DNA from: Paenibacillus sp. UBA6285
GTDB lineage: Bacteria > Bacillota > Bacilli > Paenibacillales > Paenibacillaceae
NCBI GenBank assembly: GCA_002438345.1
Contig: DJUJ01000235.1
Coordinates: 20,910-26,792, forward strand
Reading direction: 5' to 3'
DNA length: 5,883 nucleotides
The notes under the pieces were generated by a model. That model saw nothing but the letters and a program-made list of their open reading frames with translations. It did no database searches and was not told the DNA's origin. Numbering within the stretch: position 1 is the stretch's first letter; each line of letters starts with the position of its first letter. Positions 5,514 to 5,883 of this stretch are shown here, piece after piece. Position numbers and translations under genes: made by a program.

Positions 5514-5522
5514 GAAAATCAA
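5494..5522 (-). promoter_or_regulatory. SigA-type promoter for the arsR-reductase operon
   Basis: On the minus strand, TTGATT (5522-5517) and TAATAT (5499-5494) are separated by exactly 17 bp. Transcription would start near 5487, about 32 nt before the arsR ATG at 5455. The -10 lies in the centre of the dyad operator, where repressor would block RNA polymerase. Confidence 0.62.
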
Positions 5523-5540
5523 GTTATTTTTATAAATGTG

Positions 5541-5547
5541 AAGGAGA
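5541..5547 (+). promoter_or_regulatory. Ribosome binding site deciding the rhodanese start
   Basis: AAGGAGA lies 8 nt before ATG at 5556. An in-frame GTG at 5538 abuts this SD and has none of its own, so the six-residue-longer form is not favoured. Confidence 0.7.
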
Positions 5548-5555
5548 GATGCTCG

Positions 5556-5876
5556 ATGTCTTTTAAAATTTCAAAGGAAATAACCCCTCAGCAAGTGGCG
5601 AAACGTCTGAAGAATGGAGAGTATCTTACGATGCTGGATGTACGCGAACCAGCCGAATGGGTGGAGGGACATGTGATCGGTGCTAAGCATATACCGCTGG
5701 GTCAACTGCTAATGCGCGTAGATGAACTGGATCCTAATGGAGAGACGATTGTGATGTGCTTAAGTGGTGGTCGAAGTGGACTGGCTTGTGAGCTGCTAAT
5801 TGAAAAGGGCTATAAGGTTGTGAATATGACAGGTGGATTAGGCGCTTGGACGGATGATTTTTTGGTGCGGGAGTAA
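5556..5876 (+). CDS. Single-domain rhodanese sulfurtransferase
   Basis: A 106-residue protein covering exactly one rhodanese domain. Seen in order are ISKEITPQQVAKRL, LDVREPAEWVEGHVIGAKHIPLG (the CDC25/rhodanese 'DVRE..E...GHI.GA.nIPl' signature, residues 27-49), active-site loop CLSGGRS with C68 (68-74), and VNMTGGLGAW near the C-terminus. Such proteins accept sulfane sulfur on the loop cysteine and pass it to a thiol acceptor in the cytoplasm. No signal peptide or lipobox is visible. It diverges from arsR across an 82-100 bp gap holding overlapping promoters and a shared operator, so it is probably co-regulated with the reductase fusion and may supply or receive persulfide sulfur. The loop differs from the CQVGLR loop of the fused rhodanese, suggesting different acceptors. 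A TAATAG double stop ends it. Confidence 0.92.
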   Translation: MSFKISKEITPQQVAKRLKNGEYLTMLDVREPAEWVEGHVIGAKHIPLGQLLMRVDELDPNGETIVMCLSGGRSGLACELLIEKGYKVVNMTGGLGAWTDDFLVRE

Positions 5877-5880
5877 TAGC

Positions 5881-5883
5881 ATG
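5881..5883 (+). CDS. Possible start codon of a next gene in the rhodanese operon (runs off window)
   Basis: ATG at the last three bases is preceded by GGGAG (5869-5873) with 7 nt spacing, 4 nt after the rhodanese stop codon. This geometry is typical of a tightly packed operon partner whose SD overlaps the preceding gene. No protein sequence is visible, so the product is unknown; in related sulfur clusters it would often be another sulfurtransferase, TusA, a metallo-beta-lactamase sulfur dioxygenase or a TauE-type transporter. Confidence 0.35.

Overview
The window looks like chromosomal DNA from a low-to-moderate GC, spore-forming Firmicute. Paenibacillus or a close relative is my best guess. 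That rests on strong GGAGG-type ribosome binding sites, AraC cupin and HTH remnants and a GH3 glucosidase remnant of the kind abundant in that genus, and fused persulfide-handling proteins. The genus is inferred from style and was not tested by any search.

Left part (1-2460) is accessory and partly decayed. It opens with the first 42 codons of a P-type cation ATPase leaving the window on the minus strand. Next come a minus-strand AraC-type cupin remnant, closed by a frameshift and lacking a start, and an intact plus-strand metallophosphoesterase-like gene (896-1729) with a good ribosome binding site and its own terminator. They are followed by the last 68 codons of an AraC-family regulator (minus) and the last 150 codons of a GH3 beta-glucosidase (plus). 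These two remnants meet head to head within about 3 bp near 2005-2008. The simplest explanation is one deletion that removed the 5' halves and shared promoter region of a divergent regulator/glycosidase pair.

Right part (2462-5883) is a compact sulfur module. A strong bidirectional hairpin terminator separates it from the decayed region. On the minus strand, a 94-residue ArsR-family repressor is followed after 6 bp by an 883-residue fusion: CoA-disulfide/persulfide reductase, rhodanese, a Gly/Thr-rich repeat hinge, TusA and DsrE2. On the plus strand, diverging from arsR, is a 106-residue single-domain rhodanese. A start codon with a ribosome binding site at the right edge suggests that this plus-strand operon continues.

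The module probably senses reactive sulfur and moves or reduces persulfide sulfur along a series of cysteines (C44, C512, C650 and C844 in the fusion, C68 in the rhodanese). The 82-bp gap between arsR and the rhodanese gene contains two face-to-face promoters whose -10 boxes overlap. Both are embedded in a nested 36-bp dyad of four ATATC/GATAT half-sites, so one repressor binding event could silence both directions. The fused enzyme and this shared promoter/operator are the most interesting parts of the window.
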